From a virus, in the IMG/VR virus record IMGVR_UViG_3300003322_000857, positions 1 to 58,468 of that record: 58,468 bases of DNA; one strand, given 5' to 3'. The position numbers were made by a program, and so were the translations under genes. Numbering within the stretch: position 1 is the stretch's first letter; each line of letters opens with the position of its first letter. This document shows positions 20,052 to 29,026 of the stretch, piece by piece. Under the pieces are notes generated by a model, which saw only the letters and a list, made by a program, of their open reading frames with translations, did not search any database and was not told where the DNA came from.

Positions 20052-20654
20052 TTAAATTGATGCGACTCCGGCTTTGTAGTAGTGGTTATTGATTAGCACT
20101 TCTACATTGTTGTACTGAACCCCTGGCAAATTATCGCCTTCAGTTGTTGGAACAATCCGATAGATTTTGATTTGCTTGGTTGCACCTGTACCGACAGTGG
20201 TTTGATCTATCATCCATCCAGATAAACCAGAATAAGCATTCCCTGCACCCGCAATTAAACTTGCGTTTCTGTTTAACATGGAATTTGTGATACCTGCGCC
20301 ACCTGCGCCGTTACCTTGAACGTTGAAGACAATCATCGGATCGTCTGCAACATATGCGATTGCATCTTGACCATTTTGTGTGACAGTACCAGCAACCCAT
20401 TTAGGGCCTTGCTGTACAATGCCGTTAACATCAACCCATTGAAAGCCAGAGAATGCGCCGAGCAAAACGTTTCCGTCGCCAGCGACTCCAATACCAACAT
20501 AACCGTTAGCAACAGGTGTGGCCGGATCGTTTTTGAATAAATTAGTGTTATAACCAGAAGGAATGCGGTAGGGATTGCGTTGATCGTTCCAAGCAGCCCC
20601 TGACATGTACCTGACCGGAAAAAGCCCCCAGGCAGAATTTGTGCCGTATGACAT
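20052..20654 (-). CDS. Probable capsid decoration/stabilization protein
   Basis: 200 residues, Gly/Asn/Ala-rich and beta-predicted. It sits directly before the major capsid gene, where head-stabilizing proteins are usually encoded. An earlier in-frame ATG at 20669 overlaps the Shine-Dalgarno itself. The GGAGG at 20663-20667 is 8 bases from ATG 20654, so the start is set at 20654 (protein begins MSYGTNSAWG). Confidence 0.55.
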   Translation of the reverse strand: MSYGTNSAWGLFPVRYMSGAAWNDQRNPYRIPSGYNTNLFKNDPATPVANGYVGIGVAGDGNVLLGAFSGFQWVDVNGIVQQGPKWVAGTVTQNGQDAIAYVADDPMIVFNVQGNGAGGAGITNSMLNRNASLIAGAGNAYSGLSGWMIDQTTVGTGATKQIKIYRIVPTTEGDNLPGVQYNNVEVLINNHYYKAGVASI

Positions 20655-20818
20655 TGTATCGTCCTCCATGACGAATTCGTAAAAATATTGATTTTATAGC
20701 GCGAATTCGCGGAAGGACTTCCCGTCCTTGATACCGAATTGAGGTACAGTTCCCCTCGGTTATAGAGAAAACCCTATAACCTATTTCTTAAGATAGTTGA
20801 CATTTTAAAAAATGCAAA
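20655..20818 (-). promoter_or_regulatory. Hairpin-rich leader ahead of the capsid genes
   Basis: 164 bases without a gene. Holds an 8-bp stem (GGTTATAG at 20758-20765 with its complement at 20774-20781), a 6-bp stem (AAGGAC/GTCCTT around 20713-20729), and two perfect 10-bp palindromes 30 bases apart (GCGAATTCGC 20701-20710, ACGAATTCGT 20671-20680). A TATAAA sits between the palindromes on the minus strand but no good -35 was found. Likely an mRNA stability or processing leader, or a protein-binding site. Confidence 0.5.
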
Positions 20819-21343
20819 TTAATTAAATTGACGAGCTCCACCAATATGAGTATCATTTTGTTTGATACCGATATCGTACCGACTCATCCCAGTAAACTTC
20901 TCTAAAGCATCGGCTCTCGTTAAAGCCTCCAAGCTTTTCTCAGCAGTAATAGCGACCGCCTCATTATGAAGCTCAACAGGACGTTCCATTAAAACATGAT
21001 TTCTAACCTTGATATAATTTCTCTTAGCAGAATCTTCCCGACCAAAAATATCCGGCGTTGAAATCTCAGGATGTCGAGAAGGGGGTACTAGCGACCAACC
21101 GTCTCTTAAGTTCTGTCTCCATCCGCCTTCATTATCCATACCTAAAATAGAAATAGCAGGCCAAGAATAAACCATGTTTTTTGGTCTTTTGGTCTCATCT
21201 AACCAAAAATCATTACGATAATTCATGCGCATGTTTTTTCGAATTTCTTCAATTGAGAAATTAGGCTGATACCTATCCTCTAGCGCATCAATCATGTTGA
21301 CGCCTCTATTTTGCTCAAATCTATCTAATTTACGTCTAGTCAT
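20819..21343 (-). CDS. Unknown head-block protein
   Basis: 174 residues, mixed charge, with a Trp-rich middle (DFWLDETKR, VYSWPAISIL). AAGGA lies upstream of ATG 21343. It lies between the scaffold-like gene and the capsid leader. No family recognised; role in head assembly inferred from position only. Confidence 0.55.
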   Translation of the reverse strand: MTRRKLDRFEQNRGVNMIDALEDRYQPNFSIEEIRKNMRMNYRNDFWLDETKRPKNMVYSWPAISILGMDNEGGWRQNLRDGWSLVPPSRHPEISTPDIFGREDSAKRNYIKVRNHVLMERPVELHNEAVAITAEKSLEALTRADALEKFTGMSRYDIGIKQNDTHIGGARQFN

Positions 21344-21370
21344 AACACATCCTTGTTAAAAAAAATAAAA

Positions 21371-22438
21371 TTAATTACCGCGGCTGCTTCCGATTGTGAT
21401 ACGTTTTTCTCTTAATAAACGTTCACCTTCCCTTTGGTATTTTAACCAGTCTTCTGTTTTCCAATTGGAATGATTTTTAATTTGTTCCTGATTTTTGTTT
21501 AAATAATGTCGATTGCCTTGACTGTTTGCAGCTTGTGAAGTCCTGCCAGCTGAAGCAACGGGTGATTTTGGTCTATTCATGACTAAAGCTCCTTGCGCTT
21601 GATGCCCTTGTGGTTTAACTGAATTTAAATGTTTTGCCATATATTTATCTAAATCCGCAAAATATTCGTGACTAAAAACTTGATTCGCCCTGCCTTCTTG
21701 TGCATATTTTTTCTCTAAATATTGAGAATAAACCTGCGCTTTCTCGCTAAGATAAGGATCATATTCATCAACATTTTCCATGCTAAACCAGGGATTTTCT
21801 TCGAACCAGTCATAAGCCTCTGGCGGCATAATTCTAGATTGCTCTTGATGCTGAACATTATTTTGTTGTTCATATTGTTTGCGACGTTCTTCTTCGTCTT
21901 TCTTCTCCTCTTCAAAGAACTGTTGATTGTATTTTTGATTATCAATATATCGCTTATCGGCCATGTAACCAGCAAGCATCTTATCTGCCTCTATCTCGCC
22001 AGTGACGTCACCTTCTTCTCTCGCTTTCGCCTTTAATTGTGTCGCATGTTTAATATTGCTTTCAATCAAATTATCTTGAGCATTCAGAAATGCTTTACTA
22101 GACATCTCATGGTTACGTTTAAGTTTTTCGTTCTCTTCACGTAATTTGCGCAGCTCATCTTCTGCTTTCTGAGCACGTCTATCTGACTCGTATTTCTCAC
22201 GAGTATATTTATTAAGTCGATTCTTGACTGAATGATGATTATCTTTCTTACTAGCCGTTTTAGGTGAAGCGGGTTCGTCTAGATGCTCATCGATATCGCT
22301 TGATTCAGCGGTAGACTCTTCGTTTAAAACAACCTCATCTTCAGCATAACCTTCTGGCTCACCCTCTACTTCGGGCTCTTCATTAGGAACCTCATTTTGA
22401 TTTACGTCATCTTCAAAGTCTTTAATTTCATCTATCAT
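21371..22438 (-). CDS. Probable scaffolding protein
   Basis: 355 residues. Residues 1-60 are very acidic; ~75-215 form a long charged coiled coil (for example AEDELRKLREENEKLKRN); the C-terminal ~60 residues are basic. An acidic, coiled-coil protein with a basic end encoded between portal and capsid is the usual profile of a phage scaffold, where the basic end contacts the coat protein. Assignment is from architecture and position. Confidence 0.6.
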   Translation of the reverse strand: MIDEIKDFEDDVNQNEVPNEEPEVEGEPEGYAEDEVVLNEESTAESSDIDEHLDEPASPKTASKKDNHHSVKNRLNKYTREKYESDRRAQKAEDELRKLREENEKLKRNHEMSSKAFLNAQDNLIESNIKHATQLKAKAREEGDVTGEIEADKMLAGYMADKRYIDNQKYNQQFFEEEKKDEEERRKQYEQQNNVQHQEQSRIMPPEAYDWFEENPWFSMENVDEYDPYLSEKAQVYSQYLEKKYAQEGRANQVFSHEYFADLDKYMAKHLNSVKPQGHQAQGALVMNRPKSPVASAGRTSQAANSQGNRHYLNKNQEQIKNHSNWKTEDWLKYQREGERLLREKRITIGSSRGN

Positions 22439-22449
22439 GATTTCATTCC

Positions 22450-23202
22450 TTAAAATCCGCGTTTAATGTCTTGTGGTTTTTTAAGAACCATATAAGCATC
22501 CACATCACTAATAACAATAATTGGAATGCCGCAATAATTTTGCACCTCACCCGCATGCCTTGGGAAAGCTACAAAATCACCTACTCTGTACCAGGGCCGA
22601 TACGAAGAGGGTTTCATATACTTGCCAAAAAAGAATCGTGCAGTTCGGCTTAGTATTGGCTCAATAAAATCCCTTCCACGAAAAGCCCAGGGACCCATAC
22701 CGATTACAAGACCCGTGCAATTTCGATATTTTTCTTCGTCCTTGGTAGAATCCGGCATGTGTATTATTGTTTTTATACCATTTACATAATGAAAATTGTT
22801 TTCTTGAATAGCAATTGCGACTTTGTAGCCGCACACGTGAGGTGCTTCTACGCCTAATGTTTCCTCTACAATTCTCTTGGCTTTTTCTTCTTCGTCCTTT
22901 TGAACCCATCCGAAAGAATCACTTTTTACTAACTGATACTTTTCATACAAGCTTTTTTCTTCTTCTTCGGTTTTGACACTAATAGGCGGAAGACTATCGA
23001 AATGCTCTTTCCTTTCCTTAATAGCATCCAAAAGTTCTTGCTCGTATAAATCATCTGCTTTTGTATAGATAGCGTTAACATCGCTAAGATTTATCGGAGA
23101 AATAGCGGGGGCAGACTTCTTTAACGTATCTGCTGTAGAAACCCCTTCACTCTTTCCACGTTTGTCATTGAATCTAACCTTTGAATGCTGCTCCAAAGCC
23201 AT
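22450..23202 (-). CDS. Protein with GroES-like (cpn10) C-terminal domain
   Basis: 250 residues. Residues ~1-110 are a charged helical extension. Residues ~115-245 follow the cpn10 order: GYKVAIAIQE, a mobile-loop-like stretch ending in KTIIHMPDS, NCTGLVIGMGPWAF, then WYRVGDFVAFPRHAG, CGIPIIVISDVDAYMVL. This matches the GroES strand pattern R-V-L-V / I-I-P-D / G-x-V-x-A-V-G-P-G / V-G-D-x-V-x-F / G / Y-x-I-x-x-x-x-D-I-x-A. Sitting between portal and scaffold, it may help capsid protein folding with host GroEL. GGAGAG precedes ATG 23202. Confidence 0.6.
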   Translation of the reverse strand: MALEQHSKVRFNDKRGKSEGVSTADTLKKSAPAISPINLSDVNAIYTKADDLYEQELLDAIKERKEHFDSLPPISVKTEEEEKSLYEKYQLVKSDSFGWVQKDEEEKAKRIVEETLGVEAPHVCGYKVAIAIQENNFHYVNGIKTIIHMPDSTKDEEKYRNCTGLVIGMGPWAFRGRDFIEPILSRTARFFFGKYMKPSSYRPWYRVGDFVAFPRHAGEVQNYCGIPIIVISDVDAYMVLKKPQDIKRGF

Positions 23203-23422
23203 CGTTTTCTCTCCATGAAACTAAAGTGGTAGTATGGTAAAACTGAGAATAGACATGCTCTAGATGATTTATGCACTCTTGAAAAGCGATTGCTCTTCCA
23301 AGAAGGTGCCTATAATCAGCTATATCGTTTATGCCATTCCCTGTGCAGAGTGCCTTGTTAGCACTCTCCAGTTTTTCCCTTAAGCCTTTTACATACGAAG
23401 TGACAAAATTATCTACTTGCAT
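23174..23422 (-). CDS. Small helical protein, unknown
   Basis: 82 residues, mainly helical, overlapping the GroES-like gene start by 29 bases. The overlap region contains that gene's ribosome-binding site, so the two are coupled. No family recognised. Confidence 0.5.
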   Translation of the reverse strand: MQVDNFVTSYVKGLREKLESANKALCTGNGINDIADYRHLLGRAIAFQECINHLEHVYSQFYHTTTLVSWRENDGFGAAFKG

Positions 23423-23431
23423 GTTGTATGA

Positions 23432-23647
23432 TTAACACATACCTTTTCTGGCTTTAGCCGCTCCACCCATGGCCAGTTTTTTCTTAACCGCTCCACCTTT
23501 CTTTAGATATGCACCGTGCGATGCATCATAAGGTTGTTTAGGTGCCTTAACAGAACTATTTGATTTAGGCATTTTTGCGCCTTGCGTTCCCTTTTTGGTT
23601 GAGATTGGTTTTTGACCATTCATCAAGCTTTCGTATTTACTTCCCAT
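23432..23647 (-). CDS. Small Lys/Gly-rich protein (KKGGAVKK type)
   Basis: 71 residues, strongly basic. Contains YDASHGAYLKKGGAVKKK, of which the first nine residues recur at the C-terminus of the next upstream protein. Likely a virion or DNA-associated basic protein; no family function known to me. Confidence 0.55.
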   Translation of the reverse strand: MGSKYESLMNGQKPISTKKGTQGAKMPKSNSSVKAPKQPYDASHGAYLKKGGAVKKKLAMGGAAKARKGMC

Positions 23648-23682
23648 AATGTTTACCTTCCTTGTTAAATTTTGCCAACATC

Positions 23683-24138
23683 CTATAAATATGCGCCATG
23701 AGACGCATCAAAGGAATTTGTATCCTTCGCTTTTCTCTTAGTATTTACAGTCGCTTTTTTAGCGCTTGCAAATTTGGGAGATTTTGCTTTCGAACCAATC
23801 ATTGGGTGTTTACCCGCAATTATTGGCTTTGGATTCTTCATTTTAACCTTACCGCCATTTTTTAATTTATCGGCTTTCACCTGTAAATCCCCAGCTTGGG
23901 ATAATGGTCTAGATTTAGGTTTTTTGAATTTCATTGCGCCTGGTATATGAAGTTCAGATTTTGATTTCTTTACCGCTCCCCCTTTTTTATAAGGTCTTGC
24001 TTTCTCAAACTGAATTGCACTTTTACTTGGCACAGTTTTAATCGGTCTATCTATGTCGCCTTTTAATAAGGTGCGCGCTGTATCCCGCATAACATCCTTT
24101 TTACCGACATATCCAGCATAATTACAATCTGATTTCAT
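23683..24138 (-). CDS. Lys/Gly-rich basic protein
   Basis: 151 residues with about 25% Lys. Two KKGGAVKK / KNGGKVK-type motifs lie in the middle, and the chain ends FDASHGAYL, exactly where the 23432-23647 protein continues with KKGGAVKK. The shared end suggests duplication followed by truncation. It follows the portal gene by 4 bases. Possibly packed with DNA. Confidence 0.55.
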   Translation of the reverse strand: MKSDCNYAGYVGKKDVMRDTARTLLKGDIDRPIKTVPSKSAIQFEKARPYKKGGAVKKSKSELHIPGAMKFKKPKSRPLSQAGDLQVKADKLKNGGKVKMKNPKPIIAGKHPMIGSKAKSPKFASAKKATVNTKRKAKDTNSFDASHGAYL

Positions 24139-24142
24139 CTCA

Positions 24143-26506
24143 TCATTCCTTGTGTGAACCTTTATTCAGTATAGCTCTGTTTTTAGAATGTGCTTTTTCT
24201 TCCAATCTCATCTCAGCCACTTCTAAATCTTTCTCGTTCTTCTCTTCTGCCATCTCTACTTGTGCTCGCAATTTCGCCATTTCTGTTTCAAACTGCATTC
24301 CTGCTTTCATCGAGTCAGCCTCAACCTTCATCTTAGTTTCCTCATTCTTCAACTGAGCCGCCCTATCACGCTGTTCAATATCCATGACGAGTACTTGCTG
24401 CGGTGTTGGGTCTTTTTGTGCATTACGTTGCGCTGCAAGTTCTTGCGCAGCAGGAGCTGCTAGCATTGCGATTTGATTTTGTATATTAACGTCTTGCAAC
24501 TGTTCTGGCGGTGGTAATTGAATACCCATTAACTGTTGCATTTCTAATAAATACTTCATCGCCATATGGGTTTGAATATGCGCTGCCATGTCGGGTGCTT
24601 CCGCATTTGGCGACGCAGAATGAACGGCAATATGGGCATCATGGTTTTGCTCTAAAGAGGCTTTAAGCGGTTTGCCCATCATCGAGTTCATGTTTTCAGT
24701 GATTGGATCGAGTGGCACTGCTTCTTCAGGTCTAACAACAATCTTATCAATATCTTGAATATTAAACGCCGAGTATAACCTTGTCAGAATTTCTGGGACA
24801 TTATGATATTGCGGATATCTTTCGGCAATTTGTAATTGATACCAAGCCTTTAACGCCCTTTGATTCATGGTATCTAAATCGGCATCCGATACTGGAACGA
24901 CACGAATATTGTCATGGAAATCTAATTTTGTTATGGTGACCCGCTCACCCTTCATATTAAAGGTGTGAGGCTCATCTGACATGTATTCTTTAAAGCAATT
25001 GTAAATTAATTGTAATTCAATGGATAAGCTTTTATGTAAGCATCGCATGACAGAAGATTGAATTACGCCTGATTTCTCCATAAGCGCCAAGATTGTGCCA
25101 ACCGCGGCGTCACTATGTTTCTCGGATATTTTGGCTTCTGCGACGCCAGCAGGGGCTGCGGACTCGTCTTTTAATTCTTTTCGTAAGGTTAAGTACCCTG
25201 GGTCTGCTCCTTTATAAGGTAAAGGCATAATGGCATCTTGTAACCGAATTGACCCGCCTGTCTCAATCTCGTAAGCTTCGCCCGGCCCTGGCAGCTTATC
25301 ATTATTCTCCATCTTAAGGCCCTTAACCTTGAGGAAAGCAGGAAAATTGGATAGTGTGGCCGCATCGACCGACTGACGAAGCATTTGAGTTAATGTAATT
25401 GAATTCGATCCGATAAGATGAATTAAACCGTATCCATATAAACCAAAACCCGGCAAATATTTTGCATGAACAAAGCACTCTAATCGTTCGTATTTATCGT
25501 CGCCTTCCTTCCAGTTACGGACAATTGAAACAATTTTGCGATTTAGTTTATCAATGGTTATTTTATAGGGTAGTGGGAACTCGTTATCATTAATCCCGGT
25601 TTTTTCTTTTAAGCCATCAATACATCTGGTTGTGTGCATCTCATAATAGGCAAATACGCTTTTGTTATCGACAACAGATTTTGTTATTCCGTCAATCTTA
25701 TCGATAATTTCTTTGACAGCATTCTGCGGGTCTAAGTCGTCATTTATCTCTTTTCTTTCTATATCAATGAATTCACCCGCTTTAACTTTTAGTAGTATTT
25801 CTTGTTCTGTTAAGGGGTAGTGATGGGTAATCCTGCATGAGCTTAGTAAATCACTGCAATTACTATCTACAATCATATCAAAAGGTGGAATATTTCGAGA
25901 CCGGGGTAGATAGTTTACCGGGTCTTGCCACACCTTTTTAAAACCATTTCCAACAAATGCGGTGTAGAGATAGAAGATATCGCAATCAGAATAATAACTG
26001 GCGTCTTTAATGGTTAGATAATTATTTAAAAATTTCTTAACTTTTGCGCAGCTTTCTAATAGTTCATAGCTTTCTGGCCCTTCTAATACGGTACTGGCTG
26101 GGCCAGTCGCTGGCAAGAGTTCTGCCCGAATTCCAGCCCAAGCACCGACTAAGCTGCTTGATAAATTAGAATCAAATGCAGCACATGCGGTCATAAAAGG
26201 AATTGATCGATATTCTTCTACGGTATAACCTAAGTATTTAAGACCCGTTGCAAATGCTTGGTCCCATCCCTGGCGACTTTTGATGTCAGCGTCAATCTCT
26301 CTTAATAATTCTTCTGCTAATGCGGTAAGGAGCTCTGGGCTTAAGTCTTCTGCTAGATTGCGGTAGAAAGATTGATCTAAAACCTTTTTTTTAGATTCGT
26401 ATACGCGCGTGCCATCCTCTAGGGGGTCTAGTTCTATAAGTTCGCCAATTTCATCATTAATCAACTCTTCTGGAAAATCCATTTCTTCCAGAGCATTAAA
26501 CGCCAT
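24143..26506 (-). CDS. Portal protein
   Basis: 787 residues, in the size range of P22-type podovirus portals. It begins with a long acidic N-terminus, then a large mixed domain with DIFYLYTAFVGNGFKKVW and YGLIHLIGSNSITLTQMLRQ, and ends with a Gln/Glu/Lys-rich helical barrel region (residues ~640-787). Placement directly downstream of the terminase large subunit and upstream of the scaffold-like gene supports it. Forms the dodecameric DNA channel. Confidence 0.75.
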   Translation of the reverse strand: MAFNALEEMDFPEELINDEIGELIELDPLEDGTRVYESKKKVLDQSFYRNLAEDLSPELLTALAEELLREIDADIKSRQGWDQAFATGLKYLGYTVEEYRSIPFMTACAAFDSNLSSSLVGAWAGIRAELLPATGPASTVLEGPESYELLESCAKVKKFLNNYLTIKDASYYSDCDIFYLYTAFVGNGFKKVWQDPVNYLPRSRNIPPFDMIVDSNCSDLLSSCRITHHYPLTEQEILLKVKAGEFIDIERKEINDDLDPQNAVKEIIDKIDGITKSVVDNKSVFAYYEMHTTRCIDGLKEKTGINDNEFPLPYKITIDKLNRKIVSIVRNWKEGDDKYERLECFVHAKYLPGFGLYGYGLIHLIGSNSITLTQMLRQSVDAATLSNFPAFLKVKGLKMENNDKLPGPGEAYEIETGGSIRLQDAIMPLPYKGADPGYLTLRKELKDESAAPAGVAEAKISEKHSDAAVGTILALMEKSGVIQSSVMRCLHKSLSIELQLIYNCFKEYMSDEPHTFNMKGERVTITKLDFHDNIRVVPVSDADLDTMNQRALKAWYQLQIAERYPQYHNVPEILTRLYSAFNIQDIDKIVVRPEEAVPLDPITENMNSMMGKPLKASLEQNHDAHIAVHSASPNAEAPDMAAHIQTHMAMKYLLEMQQLMGIQLPPPEQLQDVNIQNQIAMLAAPAAQELAAQRNAQKDPTPQQVLVMDIEQRDRAAQLKNEETKMKVEADSMKAGMQFETEMAKLRAQVEMAEEKNEKDLEVAEMRLEEKAHSKNRAILNKGSHKE

Positions 26507-26814
26507 TACTCAAACCTTACATCCGTGTTAGGTGTACGAGATAGCGGAATTGTGATGTCTATTGCATAGCAGGTAACAAATGAAAACTATCTCGTACTTA
26601 ATGAGTATAGATAGGGATTTAGAATATTCCAGTATTTTTGTAAAATGGGGGCAGCTAGAGAAAGGATAGTAAAGTCACCTACCAAAGAGTTAAAAATAAA
26701 TGACCCCATACTCTAGCCGCCATAATGGAGAACGGCTAACGATTGGAAGCCACACCATCAAGGAAAATGTAAGCAAATGGTGACGGACTCGTTAGCCACT
26801 CATATTCAATATAG
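26507..26814 (-). other. 308-base structured spacer between terminase and portal
   Basis: No ORF with a ribosome-binding site. Contains an 11-bp inverted repeat (26534-26544 with 26587-26597, arm GTACGAGATAG) and a 9-bp inverted repeat (26734-26742 with 26789-26797, arm GGCTAACGA). The latter encloses a 6-bp one (26753-26758 with 26777-26782). A third imperfect pair joins GCTAGAG to CTCTAGC near 26652 and 26711. Could be a structured RNA, a processing site, or the packaging (pac/cos) site. Confidence 0.5.
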
Positions 26815-28401
26815 TCAATATAATGGAGTTCTTCTAGTTTTTTTAAATTCTCCTAAAAACTCGCCGTCATTTGGATTCGTGAGCATTCTATGAATATTTA
26901 ACTTAAGCAGAACCTGAACCATTGAATCGGTATAATCTCGCTCCGCCGGAAAACTAACGCAAGATTCAACAAACTCAGCTGCACTGCCAAATAACCTGGT
27001 ATAATTAGGCGGTTCTGCTGCTACCCAAACCCGGCCTCCTTCTAATAAATGCGTAATAACATGCACCCGGGTTAATTTATTACCAAATTTATCTGGATTG
27101 AATCCAAAAGAATTAATCCCCGCTGCATTAAAATCTTGCAATAAAGATATACCAGACGATTTTTCTTCTACTAAAACATAATCGGGAACATGTTTGCCAT
27201 CCGGCGTAATCGGTTTAGAACCATCATCCCGATAATCCGCCGCAAGCTTCTTAGCTCTGCTTCTCAATTCTGGATAAGATATTCTGCCACGATAAGCACT
27301 TAACAAAATAACATTTAAATTGTCTTTTTCATCATAAAAAAGACCCCAAGTCGTGCACGCGCTATAGCAAGCCGTTTTTTTATCCGATAGGGCCGTGTCC
27401 CAACTTTGAATGACTTGTATACAGTCTGGTACGTAAGATTCTTTCCACCAGCGGAACCAAGCGCGTTTGATGCAATCGCCTTCGGCAGCCGTTGGACGCT
27501 GTTGCAATTGCCCGGCTATCGCTGTCGGACTATGCATTTCAATTTTTAAATCTTCGACAGCGGATGCCGTCATATGTTCAGGCCATAAAAGTTGACCTTC
27601 TTTGGTTCTTGGATCTTTCCATTTCTTCCCCTTAGTGAACGGCAAAGGGACTGTTTCAGCACATCTTGGTACTTCAAACTCCATGGGCAATATTAATTTA
27701 ACCCAGGCATTTCGATAATCATTATTAATAACAAAGCCTGATATATCCTCCATATCAACCCGTTGCTGCATAACAATTCTGACAGTTCTGCTGGGCTTGT
27801 TACCTCGAGTTGACCAAGTTCGACTAAACCAGTCAATGCTTTCTTTTTTCTTGGCAACAGACTCCGCGCGCCGGGTATCATTAGGATCGTCCGCTATCAA
27901 AAAAGTACCACCACGACCCGTTGTCGTACCGTTGGTACTGGTTGCAATATATGCGCCCCCTTTATTATTGGTAAAATTGGCTTTTTCTCGTTGGTCTTTT
28001 GAGAGCGAAAATAAATGACCCCACCGCTCTTGATACCAAGGACTTAAAATAAGTTCTTTACATTTACGCGCAGCTTCTTTTGATAAATCTCGAGTATAGG
28101 AAGAAGTTAAGAATCGTTCACTGGGATTTTTAATAAATACCCATGCCGGAAACATAATAAGCGTTAAGGTAGTTTTCATACATCGAGGCGGGATATTCAT
28201 TAAAAGTCTTAGTATTTCCCGTCTATATCCAGCTTCTAAATGCTCGCAAATTGCTTTGATATGCCAGCCGTCAACGAATTCGTTTCCACCCTCGACTACT
28301 TCCCAAGCTTGTTTTACAAACTCGTAAAACGAATCCTCAGCCTTATAAACTGATTGTAAATAAATAAATTCTTGTTCTGAGATAACGACTTTTGATGCCA
28401 T
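26815..28401 (-). CDS. terL: Terminase large subunit (packaging ATPase/nuclease)
   Basis: 528 residues, normal TerL size. ATPase: Walker A-like NIPPRCMKTTL at 69-79, with Met where Gly is usual before Lys-Thr, and Walker B LIADDP at 168-173. Nuclease: candidate acidic residues D335 (SWDTAL), E412 (LVEEKSSG) and D492 (YTDSM). Pumps DNA through the portal and cuts the concatemer. Its small subunit is not adjacent; a candidate lies at 38875-39213. Confidence 0.9.
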   Translation of the reverse strand: MASKVVISEQEFIYLQSVYKAEDSFYEFVKQAWEVVEGGNEFVDGWHIKAICEHLEAGYRREILRLLMNIPPRCMKTTLTLIMFPAWVFIKNPSERFLTSSYTRDLSKEAARKCKELILSPWYQERWGHLFSLSKDQREKANFTNNKGGAYIATSTNGTTTGRGGTFLIADDPNDTRRAESVAKKKESIDWFSRTWSTRGNKPSRTVRIVMQQRVDMEDISGFVINNDYRNAWVKLILPMEFEVPRCAETVPLPFTKGKKWKDPRTKEGQLLWPEHMTASAVEDLKIEMHSPTAIAGQLQQRPTAAEGDCIKRAWFRWWKESYVPDCIQVIQSWDTALSDKKTACYSACTTWGLFYDEKDNLNVILLSAYRGRISYPELRSRAKKLAADYRDDGSKPITPDGKHVPDYVLVEEKSSGISLLQDFNAAGINSFGFNPDKFGNKLTRVHVITHLLEGGRVWVAAEPPNYTRLFGSAAEFVESCVSFPAERDYTDSMVQVLLKLNIHRMLTNPNDGEFLGEFKKTRRTPLY

Positions 28402-28425
28402 CCTTGGCCTTCTCGAGTCCTTATA

Positions 28426-28887
28426 TTAGATAATTTCTGATAGCATTTTCTCCAATTCCTCTGGAGTTCTTGGCTCGATTGTCACAAATCCAAATTCTTT
28501 TTTACTCTGGCAAGTCTCGGAAGCCCAACCCTTCATTGTTTGATTCTCGCACGCCTCATTTAAATGAATTAATATTGGAATAACAAACGTAGTAACTTCT
28601 TTTTTCTCATGAGGCATAAATATACTATTGTTATTGATACTAAAAAAAGTACGCGTAACCTTCTTAAAAATCATTCCATGACAAAAACGAAAATCATAAC
28701 CTGACGCATATAAGTCAGGCTGTTTAAGACAAATAGATTTAAGTACCGCTGTAAAATGGTCCTGAATATTGGCAGAATAAGAGTAAGCCGACTTAATTCT
28801 GTTGGCTTTTTTAACAGATCCTTTCTTCTTTTTTACTGCTTTAACTGATTTTGACTTAACTATTTCTTTAGATTTAACCGATTTCAC
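28426..28887 (-). CDS. Unknown protein with Lys-rich N-terminus
   Basis: 153 residues. Residues 1-35 are almost entirely Lys/Ser/Val/Ala (a disordered basic tail). The rest is a compact domain with several Cys and aromatic residues. First gene of the minus-strand structural block, just before terL. It could be a terminase partner by position, but no small-terminase pattern was seen. Confidence 0.55.
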   Translation of the reverse strand: MKSVKSKEIVKSKSVKAVKKKKGSVKKANRIKSAYSYSANIQDHFTAVLKSICLKQPDLYASGYDFRFCHGMIFKKVTRTFFSINNNSIFMPHEKKEVTTFVIPILIHLNEACENQTMKGWASETCQSKKEFGFVTIEPRTPEELEKMLSEII

Positions 28888-28925
28888 TATAATTCCTCCC
28901 TAAAAGACCAATAATGAATAATATA

Positions 28926-28954
28926 AATATAAGAAGGGAAGCTAAATATAGCAA
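28926..28954 (-). promoter_or_regulatory. Possible late promoter
   Basis: Reading minus strand: TTGCTA, 17 bases, TATATT, ending about 40 bases upstream of ATG 28887. A TTGACA also lies 7 bases further upstream but without a -10 at the right distance. AT-rich gap 28888-29026 otherwise holds no ORF. Confidence 0.3.
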
Positions 28955-29026
28955 ATGAACTGTCAAGGAATCTTTGACAATTGGGGGTGAAAACTATGTG
29001 ACAAACTAGGGGCAACCTGTCACCGT

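Noticed and set aside
24150-24463. Plus-strand Phe/Ser-rich frames opposite the portal C-terminus
   Set aside because: They are complements of Glu/Lys-rich helix codons and have no translation signals.
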